The notes under the pieces were generated by a model, which saw only the letters and a program-made list of their open reading frames with translations, did no database searches and was not told where the DNA came from. A program made the translations under genes and the position numbers. Positions 6,256-8,494 of a stretch of 8,494 nucleotides of DNA are shown here, one piece after another (the first letter of the stretch is position 1; each line of letters opens with the position of its first letter). Source of the DNA: Chlorobiota bacterium (GTDB taxonomy: Bacteria; Bacteroidota; Bacteroidia; Bacteroidales; JAADGE01); contig JAUVIG010000149.1 of assembly GCA_030592825.1 (NCBI GenBank), forward strand, positions 1-8,494, written 5' to 3'.

Positions 6256-6403
6256 TATAACTTTAAACCAACTCCGAAAACGTAAATTAATAAATAAAAC
6301 CCTGTCAGAGTTTTTGGAAATAATTGCAGATAAGAAATTTATATTCGCATCATTTCAAAAATATAACTCTGACAGGGGTTTTCGGAGCGGACTTAACTTT
6401 ATA
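6256..6403. repeat. 148-bp nested inverted repeat, MITE-like, downstream of the ELWxxDGT gene
   Basis: Outer arms 6256-6280 and 6379-6403 pair at 19 of 25 positions, including a perfect 9-bp block CTCCGAAAA (6272-6280) / TTTTCGGAG (6379-6387). Nested inside is a perfect 13-bp pair, CCCTGTCAGAGTT (6300-6312) / AACTCTGACAGGG (6365-6377). Pairing continues imperfectly inward, where the TTTTTGGAAATAATTGC region matches the complement of GCATCATTTCAAAAA. The whole region can therefore fold into one long hairpin. It ends 4 bp from the stop codon of the secreted-protein gene. Together with 6121-6255 (heptad repeat and the popT promoter region) it fills the gap between popT and that gene. No ORF was found; most likely a non-autonomous mobile palindrome. 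Confidence 0.7.
6296..6377 (-). terminator. Possible intrinsic terminator for the ELWxxDGT gene, within the inverted repeat
   Basis: Read on the minus strand, the 13-bp GC-containing stem CCCTGTCAGAGTT/AACTCTGACAGGG is followed directly by TTTTATTTATT. This is a hairpin-plus-T-tract arrangement about 30 bp past the stop codon. The loop is long (52 nt), though partly self-paired. The terminator role is inferred and could be a by-product of the repeat element. Confidence 0.4.
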
Positions 6404-6407
6404 GCTT

Positions 6408-8006
6408 TTAATCAACTTTTACAAACTTCTGTATTCTTACTTTATCTGAAACAGTAATTTTAATAAAGTAAGTTCCCTCAACAAAATCGCTTATATCTAT
6501 AGTTTTTTCAGTTACATTGTTAAGAACGATCTTTCCTGTTATATCATAAATAATAATATTTTCAATTTCTTCCGAAATATCTATGTTAATTTCATTATAA
6601 GCAGGATTAGGATACAAATTCAAAGCCGGTGATTCAATGAGTTTATTTATTTCCGATCCTTCAGTAGTAAGTTTCCATAATTCATTTCCTGCTGTTGTAT
6701 AACCGGCACGAAAATACAAAGACCCGTTATAATTCTTAAATTCATAAGTGTTTCCCAACGGATCAGACATTGGGGCTATTTCAGGCATTAATTTTTCCGT
6801 ACCTGATGTTGTACCGTCAGTTACCCATAATTCATAACCATTTGTTCCGTCATCTGCTCTGAAATACAGTTTATTATTATATTCTTTAAAATAACTTGGA
6901 TTTGATTCTCCTCCCGAATTAATATTTTTAAGCATTTCTGTGCCTATATCAGTTCCGTCAGTTACCCATAATTCATAACCGTTTATTCCGTCATCAGCTT
7001 TAAAAAAGAGTTTATTATTATATTCTGTAAAATAACCGGGAAATGAACTTCCTGCTCCCGAATTTATATCTTTAAGCATTTGTGTGTTGACTGTAGTTCC
7101 GTCAGTTACCCATAATTCAACACCGTTTATTCCGTCATCTGCTATAAACCAGAGTTTATTATTATATTCAGTAAAATAAGCAGGAGTTGAACTTCCTGCT
7201 CCCGAATTAATATCTTTAAGCATTTGTGTGCCGTCTGTTGTGCCGTCTGTTATCCATAATTCATTACCATATGTTCCGTCATCTGCTCTAAAAAAGAGTT
7301 TATTATTATATTCTGTAAAATTACCGGGACTTGAATTCCCTGCTCCCGAATTTATATCTTTAAGCATTTGTGTGCCTGATGTTGTGCCGTCTGTTACCCA
7401 TAATTCTTGACCGTATCCGTCAATTGCACTAAAGTAGAGTTTATTATTATATTCTGTATAACCACCCGGATATGAATTTCCTCCGGGATATATATCTTTA
7501 AGCATTTCTGTGCCTGATGTTGTGCCGTCTGTTACCCATAATTCATAACCGTTTGTTCCGTCTGTTGCTATAAAATACAGTTTATTATTATATTCTGTAA
7601 AACCACTCGGAAATGAACTTCCTCCGGGATATATATTTTTAAGCATTAGAGTACCGGGTTCGGTTCCGTCAGTTACCCATAATTCATAACCGTTTATTCC
7701 GTCATATGCTCGAAAATATAGTTTATTATTATATTCTGTAGAAAAAGAAGGAGATGAATCTCCTGCTCCCGAATTTATATCTTTAAGCATTTGTGTGCCG
7801 TCTGTTGTACCGTCTGTTACCCATAATTCTTGACCATATGTTCCGTCATTTGCTTGGAAATAAAGGTTATTATTATATTCTGTTAAATAATTGGGATATG
7901 AATCTCCTCCGGAATTTATATCTTTTATCAGTTCAAATGTTTGAGCAGTAGTGTTGAGGTTAAAAATAAAAGATAATACGATAATTGAAATGTTTAATTT
8001 TTTCAT
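6408..8006 (-). CDS. Secreted ELWxxDGT-repeat protein with type IX secretion sorting domain
   Basis: Exported surface or extracellular protein of unknown biochemical role. Residues 1-21 form a Sec signal peptide (KK, hydrophobic 4-17, likely cleavage after NTTA before Q22). Residues 30-409 are eight tandem 46-48-residue repeats. Each runs I-N-S-G (or I-Y-P-G-G), a variable loop, TEYNNKLYF, ADDG-x-x-G-x, ELWVTDGT-x-x-GT-x-MLK-D/N. Residues 410-456 are a ninth, degraded copy (NYNGSLYFRAG, NELWKL). The motif matches the ELWxxDGT repeat family; spacing suggests one beta-propeller-like blade per repeat (inference). Residues 457-532 are a type-A T9SS C-terminal domain: LYPNPAYNEINI, IIIYDITGKIV, EGTYFIKI, and the basic terminal KVRIQKFVKVD. 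This domain is normally cleaved with attachment to or release from the outer surface. Start ATG at 8006 follows an A-rich leader without Shine-Dalgarno. No partner gene is adjacent; ligand and enzymatic activity cannot be assigned. Confidence 0.93.
   Translation of the reverse strand: MKKLNISIIVLSFIFNLNTTAQTFELIKDINSGGDSYPNYLTEYNNNLYFQANDGTYGQELWVTDGTTDGTQMLKDINSGAGDSSPSFSTEYNNKLYFRAYDGINGYELWVTDGTEPGTLMLKNIYPGGSSFPSGFTEYNNKLYFIATDGTNGYELWVTDGTTSGTEMLKDIYPGGNSYPGGYTEYNNKLYFSAIDGYGQELWVTDGTTSGTQMLKDINSGAGNSSPGNFTEYNNKLFFRADDGTYGNELWITDGTTDGTQMLKDINSGAGSSTPAYFTEYNNKLWFIADDGINGVELWVTDGTTVNTQMLKDINSGAGSSFPGYFTEYNNKLFFKADDGINGYELWVTDGTDIGTEMLKNINSGGESNPSYFKEYNNKLYFRADDGTNGYELWVTDGTTSGTEKLMPEIAPMSDPLGNTYEFKNYNGSLYFRAGYTTAGNELWKLTTEGSEINKLIESPALNLYPNPAYNEINIDISEEIENIIIYDITGKIVLNNVTEKTIDISDFVEGTYFIKITVSDKVRIQKFVKVD
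6780..7919 (-). repeat. Eight in-frame tandem repeats (about 138-144 bp each) encoding ELWxxDGT units
   Basis: Unit lengths in residues, from the N-terminus, are 47, 48, 47, 46, 48, 48, 48 and 48; a ninth divergent unit continues to 6639. DNA identity between units is high even at synonymous positions. For example, the plus-strand block ttattattatattc (the TEYNN codons) is present in all eight, and gttacccataattc (the ELWVT codons) in most. Two classes exist: INSG-starting units (1, 2, 5-8) and adjacent IYPGG-starting units (3, 4). Unit 4 lost one residue (DGYGQ against DGTYGQ). This points to recent duplication or gene conversion. Confidence 0.9.
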
Positions 8007-8206
8007 TTTTTTGGTTTTTTAGTGGTTTATAATGATCTTTAATATAAGTATTTTTTTTTAAACGAGTGTTTTTTTTTGATATATTTATTGAAATAAATGA
8101 TTAAATGCTGTAATGATTAAATAACTGAAATATTTGCAGTTTGTTTAATATTAAGATGTGGTATTATAATTATTGTCTGTAAATAAAGTCGTTAATTCTA
8201 CGAAAC
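8007..8206. other. Non-coding upstream region of the ELWxxDGT gene
   Basis: About 200 bp without a credible gene. It contains two runs of nine T on the plus strand (8051-8059 and 8069-8077; A-tracts for the minus-strand gene) and an 11-bp direct repeat at 8096-8106 and 8112-8122. It also has a 13-mer at 8029-8041 that recurs in the UbiA leader. No TAnnTTTG box is seen on the minus strand, so the promoter of the secreted-protein gene was not located. Confidence 0.6.
8096..8122. repeat. 11-bp direct repeat (AATGATTAAAT), 16-bp period
   Basis: AATGATTAAAT occurs at 8096-8106 and again at 8112-8122, separated by GCTGT. The 16-bp period is about one and a half helical turns. It lies about 90-115 bp upstream of the secreted-protein start, where a regulator site is possible, but AT-rich sequence makes chance repeats common. 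Confidence 0.3.
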
Positions 8207-8292
8207 AGTCAAGGCTTGACTTGGGTAACTAACAGAAAATAAGACTTTTAATTTTTCTGAAATCTATTTTCTTAATCAAGCCTTGACTTTAT
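8183..8292. repeat. Inverted repeat abutting and overlapping the truA stop codon
   Basis: A perfect 13-bp pair joins AGTCAAGGCTTGA (8207-8219) with TCAAGCCTTGACT (8276-8288). The arms themselves are near-palindromic (GTCAAGGCTTGAC). A nested pair AGAAAATA (8234-8241) / TATTTTCT (8265-8272) lies inside. The right arm extends to TTTAT at 8292, and its complement ATAAAGTC occurs at 8183-8190. The left arm can thus be read as a 17-bp arm interrupted by 20 bp bounded by AGTC repeats. The right arm includes the truA stop codon (8289-8291). There is no T-tract after the hairpin in the truA direction, so a simple intrinsic terminator is unlikely. Confidence 0.6.
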
Positions 8293-8494
8293 GGAAATTG
8301 AATTTCATCAGGATATTTTATCTGAGTAAGAAATAATCCGTGAGCAGGAACGGAAACACCGGCATTTGAGCGATCTTTGCTTTCAATAATCTTCCGAAAA
8401 TCATCAATATTGATTTTTCCTTTACCGACTTCCAATAAAGTTCCGGTTATTGCCCTAACCATATTTCGCAGAAAACGATTGGCTTCAATTATAA
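8289..8494 (-). CDS. truA: tRNA pseudouridine synthase A, C-terminal part (5' end outside window)
   Basis: The minus strand from the window edge encodes the last 67 residues of TruA, which converts uridines at positions 38-40 of the tRNA anticodon arm to pseudouridine. Recognisable C-terminal motifs are ANRFLRNMVRAITGTLLEVG (the conserved RNMVR helix), DDFRKIIESKDRSNAG, and VPAHGLFLTQIKYP, ending in IQFP before TAA. The catalytic aspartate lies in the missing N-terminal part. The reading frame is intact throughout the visible segment. The stop codon is shared with the end of an inverted repeat. Confidence 0.93.
   Translation of the reverse strand, partial: IIEANRFLRNMVRAITGTLLEVGKGKINIDDFRKIIESKDRSNAGVSVPAHGLFLTQIKYPDEIQFP

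Noticed and set aside
6780..7919. CRISPR-like regularly spaced repeats
   Set aside because: The repeats are an in-frame coding array of about 48 residues with conserved protein motifs. The spacing is too long and both halves are conserved, so it is not a CRISPR array.

Overview
The window looks like chromosomal DNA from an AT-rich member of the Bacteroidetes (Bacteroidota), probably an uncultured or environmental Bacteroidales/Marinilabiliales- or Flavobacteriia-like lineage. Four things point there: a secreted repeat protein with a C-terminal type IX secretion (Por) sorting domain; several TAnnTTTG boxes, the Bacteroidetes -7 promoter signature, upstream of genes; weak or absent Shine-Dalgarno sites with A-rich leaders; and an ECF sigma/anti-sigma pair of Bacteroidetes type. 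No rRNA, tRNA, CRISPR array, transposase or phage gene was seen.

Layout. Positions 1-668 (+) hold a YggS/PLPBP pyridoxal-phosphate homeostasis protein, cut by apparently one base at the window edge. It converges on a two-gene minus-strand operon: an ECF sigma factor (about 2521-1892) followed after 23 bp by a membrane-spanning zinc-finger anti-sigma factor with a TPR-like periplasmic tail (1868-678). Divergent from the sigma gene is a UbiA-family prenyltransferase (2605-3474, +), probably for menaquinone. A 125-bp palindromic, MITE-like element (3477-3601) separates it from a convergent small MscS-like channel (4343-3618, -). Next come translationally coupled popT (DUF368, undecaprenyl-phosphate recycling, 6120-5185) and aroE (shikimate dehydrogenase, 5188-4439), sharing an ATGA overlap. 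A 287-bp gap holds a 7-bp-period tandem repeat and a 148-bp nested inverted repeat. Beyond it lies a 532-residue secreted protein with eight ELWxxDGT repeats and a T9SS tail (8006-6408, -). Another gap carries an inverted repeat that runs into the stop codon of truA, whose last 67 codons close the window.

Functionally most genes are housekeeping: PLP balance, tRNA pseudouridylation, aromatic precursor synthesis, quinone prenylation and lipid-carrier recycling. aroE and ubiA both bear loosely on aromatic/quinone supply, and popT and mscS are envelope functions, but only popT-aroE and the sigma/anti-sigma pair are convincingly co-transcribed. The accessory content is the ELWxxDGT protein plus three different long inverted repeats, each lying within a few bases of a stop codon. 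That placement, the hydrophobic C-terminal tail on the sigma factor, and the recent-looking repeat expansion are the most unusual signals. I did not find convincing evidence of a wholly new multi-gene system.
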